Of a DNA stretch of 64,000 nucleotides, positions 53,801 through 62,349 are shown in pieces. Position 1 is the stretch's first letter; each line of letters begins with the position of its first letter. Below the pieces are notes generated by a model, which did not search any database, had not been told where the DNA came from, and saw only the letters and a list, made by a program, of their open reading frames with translations. This stretch comes from Paenibacillus sp. MMS18-CY102 (lineage in GTDB: Bacteria > Bacillota > Bacilli > Paenibacillales > Paenibacillaceae). The stretch spans positions 62,001 to 126,000 of the forward strand of contig NZ_WSTC01000010.1 in the NCBI RefSeq assembly GCF_009789195.1, in the 5' to 3' direction. The translations under genes were made by a program, and so were the position numbers.

Positions 53801-56800
53801 ACTCAGCCAATTTCTCAATCGTTTTGTACTCGAAGAACAACGTTCTCGACAGCTTCCCGAACGATGCCTCCATCTGATTGGTCAATCGCATAATCATGAC
53901 CGAATCAATGCCATATTGATCGAGCGCATCCCGGGACCGCAACTGGGCGGAAGGAATTTTCGTCTCCTCGGTGAGCAATTGTTTCAAATAATTTTCCGCC
54001 ATCGCTTGCAGCCGCGCGAGACTAGCTTGAACGATGTCCGCCGTCCCTGCTGGCGTTTCAGGCGATTGGCCATTTATAAGGGCGCTTGCCTGCGCCGCCG
54101 CGCTTGGCACTTCTTTCTTCGCATCTAGGATGCCAGCCCGTGCAGCCCATTCAGCCTTGTCCGGATCGCCATACAACAGCAATACGCTAGGCTCGCCCAT
54201 CGCGCAAATCTGCTCCAGCAGATTCAGCCCGATTTTCTTATCCAACGGCACGATGCCCAGCTTGCCGTTCAGCCGTTCCAGCGACCATTCGTTAACCGTC
54301 ATGCCGCCATCCGCCCATAAGGGCCAATTAATGGACAACGACTTGCCGTGCCGCAAGCCCAACATGCGCTGCGCATCACGCCACAACGCATATTCATCCA
54401 TAAAGCGGTTAGCCGTTGCATAATCGCATTGGCCCACATTTCCGAATGCCCCAGCTATCGAAGAGAACATGACGAACAAGTCCAATTGCTCGCCCTTCGA
54501 CGCTTCATCCAGATTAGCTAGCCCAACTGTCTTGGAAGACAACACAACCGATGCATCCGCAACCGTTTTATTTAAAATATAACCATCACGCAGTACGCCC
54601 GCCCCATGCAAAATGCCATGTATCGCGCCAAAACGCGACTTGGCTTTGCCTACGAGGCCGCATGCCTGCTCGAAATCTGCAATATCCGCCTGCACATACT
54701 CGGCTTCCCCGCCCAGCAGTACAATCTGGTTCATCAGCGCTTCGATACGGCCATCTATCACTGATCTCCCAGCAATTACGATGTTCGCTTTCACTCGCTC
54801 TGCCAAATGCAGCGCAACCAAGCTTCCTACACCGCCCGCTCCGCCTGTAAGGATGTAACTGCCCTTCTGCCTGAACGGGACAGCCCCGATTTCCAGCTGC
54901 TCATCCCAGCTTCGGGAAACATCTTGCTCTTGCGTACAAGGCACCGCTTGCCGGACGTAACGCCCGTCCGCTCGGAAGCTCACTTCAACCTCTTCCATCG
55001 ATGCAGCCAATTCCTTTAACAGCCCTTCACCAAGTTGCTCAGCCGTATGCCCCTGCTGCCAGTGCACCGTTTTGCACGCAAAAAGCGGATTCTCTTGGGT
55101 GACCGTCTTGGCCAAGCCGCTAACGGACGCATAAGCAGGCTGATTCTCGCTGCTTTCATACCCGTACACATACAGCATCGTTATGCGCTTGCTCGGCTTC
55201 GCTTCCATTAGCGCCTGAGTAAGGAACAGCATGGAATAAAACCCTTGCTCCAGTTGCGCTTCCATCCCCGCTCGATCAGGGCTGAACCGTTCAGTTGACC
55301 ATCCGTGCACAACATGCTTAGGCATCCTGCCCGCTTGCAGCAGCGATTCGATCAACCGCGTATAATCTTCCCGCGAGCCCGGCCGTATCGTATAGGCAGA
55401 ATCCTCAAGCTCGCAATATTCACTGCCCGGCTTCACGACAATCGTCCCTTGGCCGCCGCTCATCGAGAACGACTGTTGTAGAAGCCCCCTCAATTGCCCG
55501 TCTTCCCCATCAAATAAGAGCAGGTAGCCAGACCTATTCAACGGCTCTGCGATACTTGCATCTATTGCCGAAGGGCGCCACTCGTACCGGAACATGGAGG
55601 CTTCGTTCCTATCGCTATCGCTCAATGCACCGATCGATGCGCTGCTGGACTTCTTATACGCACGAGCTGTAAAATCGCGTGCTACAGCTAGTACAGCCCC
55701 CTGCTCATCTGCGAACGTAATATGGAAGGTTCGGCTAAGCGAGCCGTCCCCGCGTTCTTCGCTAACGCAAGTGAGATGGGCAAAATATGAGTTCGTTAAC
55801 GGCCTGAATAATGCAATCTCGTTTAACATAAACGGCACTAACAACTCATTCGCATCCTCACCACAGAATGCAAGCACCGATTGGAAAGCGCCATCCAGCA
55901 ATGCCGGATCATATTCAAACGCCTCCTGGCCCTCGCCCAGCCCGCTAGGCTTCTCAATCCATGCGAGCGCTTCTCCGTCGCCTGCATGAATTTCCTTAAC
56001 GACTTGAAATGCAGGGCCCAGCCGCAAGCCAAGCTCACCGTATGCCTGGTACAAATCCGGACCCGCCGTACGCCGCTCCATCCGTTGACGAATTTGCGCC
56101 AACTCGATATGTCCCGCTTCACGGCTGCCATCACTCAACGCATCAGCAAGCACCACTTCTCCGCATGCATGCACAATCGGTGCGCCATCCGCTTCTCGCG
56201 TTACCACTTCACAAACGAGCACGCCTTCTTCATCCGCCGGAGCCAGCACCAATTCGAATGCTCGCGAGCCTTCCGCGAAGCCGATTGGCCGCATCCAGAT
56301 CATGTTCCGTAGTGCATGCACCTGCGTATCCGATGACAATACAGCAGCCGCCCTAATCGCTTCCAGATAAGCCGTTCCCGGCAACAGCGGCTCGTCGAAT
56401 AGCTGATGGTTCTGCAGCAAAGATTCCTCGCCACTTAGCCGCGTAGTAAACTTCTGTTCCTTTAAATTGGACGTATTGCTTCCGATCAAAGGGTGCAGTA
56501 CGTTCGAGCCTGCCGATTCAGCAAGCATAGGCGCTGCGACCTTAACAGCCGGAATCCAGTACCGCTCGCCTTCGAATTGGTAAGTCGGCAACGGGACGCG
56601 CCCAGGCGTCCCTTCTTCGTACAACACATTCCAATCTATTGGCATTCCCATCGTCCATATACGGGCGATTTCATCCCAGTTGCGGCCCTGCAATGCTTTT
56701 GCTACAAACTCATTGCCCTTCACATTCCCTTGCTGCCCCGCCGCATTAGGTTCTTCGCCTTGCGCTGACATGAACACGCCTTCTGCGAATGCGCCCTGCT

Positions 56801-59800
56801 CCGAATCGGCATAACGATGCAGCTTCCCAGCCAGTTCTTCAACAGTTGATGCCGTTATGGCGATTCGCGCAGCCATTGCTGTACGCCCGACCTGCAAGGT
56901 GTATGCAATCTGTTTCAAAGACATGCAGATGGAGCCATCACGAATCGTATCGCTCGTCTCAACCCTCGTCCCGATAAACGCAGCTAACCGCCTTGCCATG
57001 TGGCGCAGCCTTAGCTCGTCGCCAGCAGACAACACGATGAGCACAGCCTCCCCTGCTTGGGAAGCCTTCGGTTGCAGAACAGGCAACTCCAGCTCATTTT
57101 GCTCAATAATGATATGAGCGTTCGAGCCGCCAGCTCCAAAGCTGCTTATACCTGCGCGCCTAGGCACGCTATGCCCTGCTTGGTTGTACGTTTTCTCCCA
57201 TTTGCTAACCTTCTGCTGGACATAAAAAGGCGATTGCCCGAACGCAATTAACGGGTTCGGCTCCTCAGCATTCAAGGATGGGACGAGCGTCTCGTGCTTC
57301 ATTTGCAGCAGCACCTTAATGATGCCAGCGACAGCCGCCCCCGATTCCAAATGTCCAATATTTGCTTTGATGGAGCCTATTGCACAATACTGTTTCTTCC
57401 GTTCGGCGATTGGCCGGCCCGATTCGGGCTGCTTCTCAAATGCCATCTGCAAGCCGCGAATCTCAATCGGATCGCCAAGCGATGTGCCTGTCCCATGGGC
57501 TTCCACGTAACCGATAGTTTCCGCTTCAATGCCAGCCCGATCGATCGCTTCCGCCACTAATTCCGCTTGGGCATTCGGGCTCGGTACAGTAAACCCGTTC
57601 GTCTTGCCGCCCGAATTAATCGCCGTGCCTTTAATAATGCCATAAATATGGTCGCCGTCACGCCGTGCATCCTCTGCCCGCTTAAGCAGCAGTGCGCCAA
57701 TGCCTTCGCCGAAAACCGTCCCGCCCGCATCTTTGCCAAAAGGCTTGCATACGCCGTCCTTGGACATAATCTGCATTTGCGAATATTGAATAAACCGGCT
57801 TGGGTGCAGGAACACGTTTAGCCCGCCAACGACGGCCGTATTGCATTCTCGCCGCTTCAAGCTTTCGCATGCCAGATGTACCGCTGTCCCAGAAGCAGAG
57901 CAGGCTGTATCGACTGCAAGGCTTGGGCCATGGAAGTTATAGTAATACGAAATTCGGTTCGGAATTTGGTACATATCCGCATTGCGGTAAGAACCCGCGC
58001 CCTGTAAGGCCGCCATGTCCGTCAGCGTTCCGTAATCGCTGGCAATGACGCCTGCAAATACGCCCGTATTGCGATCGATGGTCTCTGTTGTGTAACCCGC
58101 ATCTTCTAACAAACCCCATACTGTTTCCAAAAACAACCTTTGCTGTGGGTCCATAAACTCCGCCTCACGCGGCGTTATGCGGAAGAAAGGCGCTTCAAAC
58201 CGATCGACGCCGCGCAAAAATCCACCGGTTACATCCCCGTGCTCACCAGCCTCGCCATAAATCCCAATATCATTCCAACGGCCTTCCGGCAGATCGGAGA
58301 GACAGGACTGCCCGTCCAACAAATGGCTCCACAACTGCTCCAGCGTCTCGGATTTTGGATACTTGCCGTGCATCCCAACGATTACGATCTCATCACGCTC
58401 GGATAGCGATGGTGCTGGCAATGCTGCAGCGCCCTCTGCCAGGTTTCCGTATTGCTTCAGCACTTCCATTTCATGATTCTGCTCCAAGTAGCCGACTAAG
58501 CTTCGAATCGTGCGATGCTCAAACAATAAGGTAGGCGGCAGCTGATCAAAGCGCTTGTTTAGCTCCACCATCGTTTCGATAATTTTGAAAGAGTCCAGCT
58601 TATAATGTTCCAGCTCGCCATCGACATCAAATATCCCGGCATCAACGCCGAGCACCTTGGCAAACAAGCCCTTAATCTCATCTACTAATTGGCTTTTCCA
58701 CGCGTATCCCATTACAGTGCGTGAAGGCGCATCCTGTTTCTGCACAGCTGCCGCTGGAACGGCTTCCGCGGGGACTGCTGCTGCTGCTGGAACGGCCATC
58801 GCCGCCTGCGGCGCCTTCTCGCTGTGGCCGGTTCTTGAAGATGCCGTGAATGCCTCAACTTCAGCTGTTATCGCAGCAATATTATGCAGCCCGTCCGCTA
58901 ACCGCTCCATCAAAGCCTCGCATTCCCTTGCATTGGCAAAAATCATAGCAGCCGATGATTGCCCAGGCTTGCGCTTAACCGCTGCTTGCTTACGGACTTC
59001 GCCCACCGAGGCTCCCCCGTCAAAGGAAGCGAAGCTAAGCTCAGCTAGCTTCGCCGCTTCCAACTGCCAGACTCGGCCTTCGCCGCACGGTTCCCCTGAG
59101 CCGAAGTTCGACAGGAATTGAAGTGCAGGCTCGTTCTTGTCCGTCTGCCTGCCATTGACGCGAACTTGCCGAATTCCACGTTCGCGTGCCAGCTTGCCGA
59201 GCTTTGCCAACATCCGGTACTCAACGCCCCTGCCAAGAACGCGGCAGCTTAACAAGAACGTATCCACTTCGAGCTGCTGCTCCCCGCAGACGGTTAGCAT
59301 TAATCCGACTAAGCCATAATCGCCAAAACGGTCTTTCACTTCTACCGTCCAGCATTCCGCGCCTGGCTGCTCCAAGAAATAACGAATCTCTGGGGAGGAG
59401 CGGCGAATCGTCGTGAAGTTGAATTGGTTCGTTCTTGCTGTCAACTGTGATACTCGGGCGATATTCGCCTCGTCTAACGGCTGAAGCTTTACCTCTAGCT
59501 CAAGGCTTTCGATAAAGGAGGCAAAGCCCCCGCTTTGTTCCCTTAATTGCTCCCGCATGGCGTCAGCTTGGTACAGCCCTGACCGCTGCCGATCCTCCTT
59601 CGTAATGAACGAGCGGTCAAAAATCCAAAGATGGCTCATAAAGCGATGCATCATCTCCGGATCGGTCGGCCATTGCAAGGTGAGCACATTCGGCGCTTCC
59701 GCCCGAACCTCCGCGCATTCCAATGGGTTGTCATCGATGAAAATAAAGCTATCCAGCCCGAGGCGAAGCCGCTCTGCAAGCTGGATGAGATTAGACGATT

Positions 59801-62309
59801 TGGATTGCCAGTTAATCATGTCGGCAACGATATGGTCTTTCTTCAGAATCATATCGGGATTCGTTTCGAATACTTGCCAAACATCATGCTCGGCGTTTTT
59901 GCTGCACAAACAGACGAGCATGCCGGACTCTGACTGCTTCACGAGAAACTTCTGGAATTCACGGTACCCTTCGTTAATTTGGATACCGTCTGCCCCATCC
60001 TCCCCGCATACCCCGTGCCATAACGTATGGTCACAATCTACAACCAGCACCTTATAGGGATTGCTTCGAAGCTCGAATATACGCCTCGATATGGACGTAG
60101 CCAACAAATGATAATAGGAATCGGTATATGGAATATGCCCCAGCTCATCGCGGAGCGAATCTTCAAAGTCATGAACGCTATAGTTTTCATGCTGTTGCTG
60201 GCTGGAGACAGCCGTAATGCCCTCTAGCGTTTGAAGTTGCTTCAGCAGTTGCCCTTCCAATCGCTCCAGCAGCTTCGACCACTGCGGGTGCTGCCGGTAT
60301 AGGGAAGAAGGCGGGCATACGATAACTTGGGTAACCGGATGCGCTCGCTGTGCGTACGTTTGAAAAGCCGCAACAAACCGTTCAAACGTGTCCAGCATAA
60401 ACGGCTCATCCAGTTCCCGCAATTGTGCGTGGCTATCAGCCGCATCGTCCCGGTAACGCATCCAATCCTCAAAGCGGATTAATACAACATTCAACCCGTC
60501 TACGCCCATCCCGAGCAAGCTGCCCGGGTCCAGCAAAGCTTGGAATAATTGGTTGTAAGGCGTATAGCTAATTTCCATTTGCACATCCAACGTATTCGCC
60601 CAAAACAGCAGCCCCGGCGTCAAAGGCTCAGCCGTAAACGATGCCGCAATGCGTACCGGAACATGCAGCTTATGCGGGCTTGCCACTGAAGCATCCGCCA
60701 GCGGCTTTACGCCCGTCCCATCAAAATCGCTGACAATGTCCACGTCGCCGGGAGCCGCTGCAGATAGTGCCTCAATGATACGCACAGCAGCCAACTCAGG
60801 CGGGATCGCCTTGAAACCCGCAGTCGGCGTATTGTTCATATCCGTCAGAAGGCGCGGGGGCCTTGCGATTGTAAACGAAATATTTTTTTGGCTTTTTGCC
60901 GCCGTCTGTACAAGCCCTTCAATCGCCAGCTTCACACTCACATAGTGCGGAAACTCTTTTGGCTGCTCTTCGACAAACTCAGATGAAACCGCTACCACAT
61001 TTCCTCGCGATTGGGCCAGCATATCCATAAACACCGTCATCGGAGCTGCTGTAAGCACCATATTTTGATCGATGTACGAATGAATTCTTTCAAAAGCTTG
61101 TTCCGATAGCTCAAGCGGAACCGGCGGGGCACAAGCACAACAAACTAGAATATCGAGCTTGCCGAATTGCTCGGTGATTGTATCCTTCGCTTCCTTGCAC
61201 CATGCCATGCTGCCCGCGTCCCCCTGCAACAGCGTGACGCTGCCTGGGGCATCCGACAAGCCTTCCACCAGTTGCTCAGCTGCAGATAAGCTCCGGTTGA
61301 AGTTTACGATCACATCACAGCCTTGCAGGGCAAGCGACTTTACAATCGCTGCGCCGAGCCCTCTGCTGCCGCCAATGACGACCGCCGTTTTTCCCTTCAT
61401 CTCTGCCAGGGACCGACTCCCCAGCAATGCACGCAGCTCAGCAGAAGGCATCGCCTTCAGTTCCTTTCGTACATATGCATCAAGCTCGCCGCTTGCCACT
61501 AGCCGCCCTTCGCTATAAACGTTAAGCCCCATCTGCAGCAAGCCAAAGCTATTATCGTAATGGACAGCAGTAAGCTGATAGTCGAGGCTGTCGCATTGCT
61601 TCTTGGCAGAAGCCTCGAACGTTAGGCTTAATTTCTTAAACAGCGCCTGGCGGCCAGGCATAATCATGCCGACCAAATAGCTGCATAGCAGCAGCGTGTT
61701 CAACTGCGTAGCCGTCATTGCATATTGGGAAAGCGACACTTTGCGCCGCAGCCGGCCAGCCGCTTCTTTATTCACCACATACGTGCCCGTGCGCGTAATT
61801 GGCTTTATAAAGTCCGATTCTTCATAAATTAGGGCGTCCATTCGGGGTTGTTCCGTACTGACTGTCTCTTCCGGTTCGAACAGCTCTTGCTTGCCTGCTT
61901 CAGGTACATCTGGGTTTGCTGCCATATCTCCGTCGGCACCTTTAATAACAGCTATTGAGGACAGTACGCATCTGCTAATTACGCGTGCCCCATCCAACAG
62001 CTCGAAGCGCGCACTGTCCTCTTGCCCGTCATTCGTGCGAATTTCATATTCAATATCAGCGAACATAGGGCCAAGAAACTCCGCATCCAGCTGCCGCAGT
62101 ACGCGATTGCGGCTTCCGCGAACGTTCCCCAGCATAGCAAGCAGGCCCATAATGCCGTATAGGACATTTTTGCCGTATGGCGTGCTCCTTGCATAAGTCT
62201 CATCGATATGGAGTGGGTTTCTGTCATGGCTTGCAGCCGCGAACCGCTCGAAATCCTCTCTACTAAAAGACGCTTTACTACCCTTTGCCTCTCTATTTTC
62301 CGCTGCCAA
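50796..62309 (-). CDS. Starter trans-AT PKS: MaoC-hotdog-SDR-FkbH-ACP / KS-DH-KR-ACP / KS-DH
   Basis: A 3837-residue synthase that begins the chain. Residues 12-275 form two MaoC-type hotdogs; the first keeps the hydratase signature HDRNPLH near 30, the second does not. An SDR follows (GGSRGLGAA near 315, YVSVK near 455), then FkbH (HAD motif DCDHTLW near 760, GNAT-like tail to about 1090) and an ACP (KLDSFK near 1237). Module one: KS (about 1306-1735; DTACSASG near 1468), DH (HQLFDEPLLPG near 1970, Gly replaced by Asp; YDPALLDG near 2136), KR (TGGAGGVG near 2490, QCDYATAN near 2626, LRD loop), ACP (GIDS near 2802). Module two opens with KS (about 2903-3327; DTMCSASL near 3070) and DH (HVVNGVNMLPG near 3557, HPAMLDG near 3720). 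Its KR and ACP lie on the next protein. The C-terminus QQLATGELNAEEVARMM is a docking-type helix pair. FkbH proteins load glyceryl units from 1,3-bisphosphoglycerate onto ACPs. The start is TTG with AAGGAG 9 nt upstream. Confidence 0.94.
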   Translation of the reverse strand: MAAENREAKGSKASFSREDFERFAAASHDRNPLHIDETYARSTPYGKNVLYGIMGLLAMLGNVRGSRNRVLRQLDAEFLGPMFADIEYEIRTNDGQEDSARFELLDGARVISRCVLSSIAVIKGADGDMAANPDVPEAGKQELFEPEETVSTEQPRMDALIYEESDFIKPITRTGTYVVNKEAAGRLRRKVSLSQYAMTATQLNTLLLCSYLVGMIMPGRQALFKKLSLTFEASAKKQCDSLDYQLTAVHYDNSFGLLQMGLNVYSEGRLVASGELDAYVRKELKAMPSAELRALLGSRSLAEMKGKTAVVIGGSRGLGAAIVKSLALQGCDVIVNFNRSLSAAEQLVEGLSDAPGSVTLLQGDAGSMAWCKEAKDTITEQFGKLDILVCCACAPPVPLELSEQAFERIHSYIDQNMVLTAAPMTVFMDMLAQSRGNVVAVSSEFVEEQPKEFPHYVSVKLAIEGLVQTAAKSQKNISFTIARPPRLLTDMNNTPTAGFKAIPPELAAVRIIEALSAAAPGDVDIVSDFDGTGVKPLADASVASPHKLHVPVRIAASFTAEPLTPGLLFWANTLDVQMEISYTPYNQLFQALLDPGSLLGMGVDGLNVVLIRFEDWMRYRDDAADSHAQLRELDEPFMLDTFERFVAAFQTYAQRAHPVTQVIVCPPSSLYRQHPQWSKLLERLEGQLLKQLQTLEGITAVSSQQQHENYSVHDFEDSLRDELGHIPYTDSYYHLLATSISRRIFELRSNPYKVLVVDCDHTLWHGVCGEDGADGIQINEGYREFQKFLVKQSESGMLVCLCSKNAEHDVWQVFETNPDMILKKDHIVADMINWQSKSSNLIQLAERLRLGLDSFIFIDDNPLECAEVRAEAPNVLTLQWPTDPEMMHRFMSHLWIFDRSFITKEDRQRSGLYQADAMREQLREQSGGFASFIESLELEVKLQPLDEANIARVSQLTARTNQFNFTTIRRSSPEIRYFLEQPGAECWTVEVKDRFGDYGLVGLMLTVCGEQQLEVDTFLLSCRVLGRGVEYRMLAKLGKLARERGIRQVRVNGRQTDKNEPALQFLSNFGSGEPCGEGRVWQLEAAKLAELSFASFDGGASVGEVRKQAAVKRKPGQSSAAMIFANARECEALMERLADGLHNIAAITAEVEAFTASSRTGHSEKAPQAAMAVPAAAAVPAEAVPAAAVQKQDAPSRTVMGYAWKSQLVDEIKGLFAKVLGVDAGIFDVDGELEHYKLDSFKIIETMVELNKRFDQLPPTLLFEHRTIRSLVGYLEQNHEMEVLKQYGNLAEGAAALPAPSLSERDEIVIVGMHGKYPKSETLEQLWSHLLDGQSCLSDLPEGRWNDIGIYGEAGEHGDVTGGFLRGVDRFEAPFFRITPREAEFMDPQQRLFLETVWGLLEDAGYTTETIDRNTGVFAGVIASDYGTLTDMAALQGAGSYRNADMYQIPNRISYYYNFHGPSLAVDTACSASGTAVHLACESLKRRECNTAVVGGLNVFLHPSRFIQYSQMQIMSKDGVCKPFGKDAGGTVFGEGIGALLLKRAEDARRDGDHIYGIIKGTAINSGGKTNGFTVPSPNAQAELVAEAIDRAGIEAETIGYVEAHGTGTSLGDPIEIRGLQMAFEKQPESGRPIAERKKQYCAIGSIKANIGHLESGAAVAGIIKVLLQMKHETLVPSLNAEEPNPLIAFGQSPFYVQQKVSKWEKTYNQAGHSVPRRAGISSFGAGGSNAHIIIEQNELELPVLQPKASQAGEAVLIVLSAGDELRLRHMARRLAAFIGTRVETSDTIRDGSICMSLKQIAYTLQVGRTAMAARIAITASTVEELAGKLHRYADSEQGAFAEGVFMSAQGEEPNAAGQQGNVKGNEFVAKALQGRNWDEIARIWTMGMPIDWNVLYEEGTPGRVPLPTYQFEGERYWIPAVKVAAPMLAESAGSNVLHPLIGSNTSNLKEQKFTTRLSGEESLLQNHQLFDEPLLPGTAYLEAIRAAAVLSSDTQVHALRNMIWMRPIGFAEGSRAFELVLAPADEEGVLVCEVVTREADGAPIVHACGEVVLADALSDGSREAGHIELAQIRQRMERRTAGPDLYQAYGELGLRLGPAFQVVKEIHAGDGEALAWIEKPSGLGEGQEAFEYDPALLDGAFQSVLAFCGEDANELLVPFMLNEIALFRPLTNSYFAHLTCVSEERGDGSLSRTFHITFADEQGAVLAVARDFTARAYKKSSSASIGALSDSDRNEASMFRYEWRPSAIDASIAEPLNRSGYLLLFDGEDGQLRGLLQQSFSMSGGQGTIVVKPGSEYCELEDSAYTIRPGSREDYTRLIESLLQAGRMPKHVVHGWSTERFSPDRAGMEAQLEQGFYSMLFLTQALMEAKPSKRITMLYVYGYESSENQPAYASVSGLAKTVTQENPLFACKTVHWQQGHTAEQLGEGLLKELAASMEEVEVSFRADGRYVRQAVPCTQEQDVSRSWDEQLEIGAVPFRQKGSYILTGGAGGVGSLVALHLAERVKANIVIAGRSVIDGRIEALMNQIVLLGGEAEYVQADIADFEQACGLVGKAKSRFGAIHGILHGAGVLRDGYILNKTVADASVVLSSKTVGLANLDEASKGEQLDLFVMFSSIAGAFGNVGQCDYATANRFMDEYALWRDAQRMLGLRHGKSLSINWPLWADGGMTVNEWSLERLNGKLGIVPLDKKIGLNLLEQICAMGEPSVLLLYGDPDKAEWAARAGILDAKKEVPSAAAQASALINGQSPETPAGTADIVQASLARLQAMAENYLKQLLTEETKIPSAQLRSRDALDQYGIDSVMIMRLTNQMEASFGKLSRTLFFEYKTIEKLAEYLCAHHQPALAELLGWKAERNSSSTLAAAEQEPPKRAAAANRLQRKSIAGSVTPIAAMPDGQGELDIAIIGINGKYPGAPDLEAYWKMLQAGEDQVKEIPAERWDYRKLFHPEKGKEGKVYSKWGSFLDNVDKFDPLFFNISPREAELIDPQERLFLQCAWHTFEDAGYTRASLEGTEVGVFAGVMWGEYQMLGVEEMMKGNVTASSSLFASIANRVSYFFDFQGPSLAVDTMCSASLTAIHLASESIRRGECGMALAGGVNLSLHPNKYVHICQGRFASSDGRCKSFGVGGDGYVPGEGVGAVLLKPLHQAVADGDRIYAVIKGSSINHGGRTNGYTVPNPQAQADLIEKAIKRARISPRTISYVEAHGTGTSLGDPIEMAGLGKAFGAHTQDRGFCPIGSAKSNIGHLESAAGIAGLTKVLLQMQNKQLVPSIHSETLNPGIDFDSTPFYVQRKLEEWKRPIIAGKEMPRRAAISSFGAGGSNAHLIVEEYESTSTARGAAVQGLGSTGGQLFVLSAKTEERLVDYAAKWLAFLDADSQTLPSLDEIAYTLQNGREAMEERLAIACSTLQELRESLASVVTGDGEALAPNVYRGNSRRNGGTISLLVEGEAGRLFIRTLIGQGEWAKLAQLWVTGAEIEWNMLNGGLEREKVRLPLYPFAEERCWLPTVGAAYRMAGAAEAEHALHPLVGRNISNFYEQKYAAALPGGAFYFTDHVVNGVNMLPGVAYLEMARAAGELSAERPVEAIKDLAWLSPVVSTDSEASVGLEIQLLPDGDNAAFEIGSSTGNIAVHAQGTLVFGGDGEIALNGERPQADLEALRARCTSGVSGSAYYGMLAGLGFAYGPRFRTIQSWMSSGTEAVAELELPESLTTEWGQYRLHPAMLDGALQAVVGLHAGSSLPGEGPLVPFFLEEMKIYAPLTERCIAYVTYEGDVMRMYNVRLVDERGNVLVDLRGLMLKRATKAERLDELEEADRELLESFQQLATGELNAEEVARMMR
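59040..60665 (-). other. FkbH-like glyceryl-loading domain
   Basis: Residues about 548-1090 of the starter synthase: an N-terminal SGNH-like part (FWANTLDVQMEISYTPYNQ), a HAD phosphatase fold (DCDHTLWHGVCGEDG, CSKNAEHD, FIDDNPLE) and a GNAT-like C-terminal part (LTARTNQFNFTT, SCRVLGRGVEYRML). FkbH-type enzymes dephosphorylate 1,3-bisphosphoglycerate and pass the glyceryl group to an ACP. The nucleophilic aspartates are in place. Confidence 0.9.
60740..62275 (-). other. MaoC-like double hotdog plus SDR fused ahead of FkbH
   Basis: Residues about 12-275 are two hotdogs: the first has the Asp-Asn-His hydratase signature and a following YGIMGL helix, the second is degenerate. Residues about 305-525 are a classical SDR with a glycine motif and YxxxK, not a PKS-type KR. 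Together they could dehydrate an ACP-bound glyceryl group to a pyruvyl equivalent and reduce it to lactyl. That sequence is inferred from the domain set. Confidence 0.7.
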
Positions 62310-62318
62310 AATACTGCA

Positions 62319-62324
62319 CTCCTT
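62319..62324 (-). promoter_or_regulatory. Ribosome binding site for the TTG start at 62309
   Basis: AAGGAG with 9-nt spacing to TTG 62309 fixes the start of the starter synthase. No competing ATG lies between the upstream stop and this TTG. Confidence 0.6.
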
Positions 62325-62349
62325 TCTAAATCTATATCGCTTGACTCCA

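Noticed and set aside
1512-62309. Integrated acyltransferase domains
   Set aside because: The regions after each KS are linker domains of the trans-AT type (YTLQ.GRE.MEER, LP.YPFA..RYW). No GHSxG-containing AT was found in any of the synthases.
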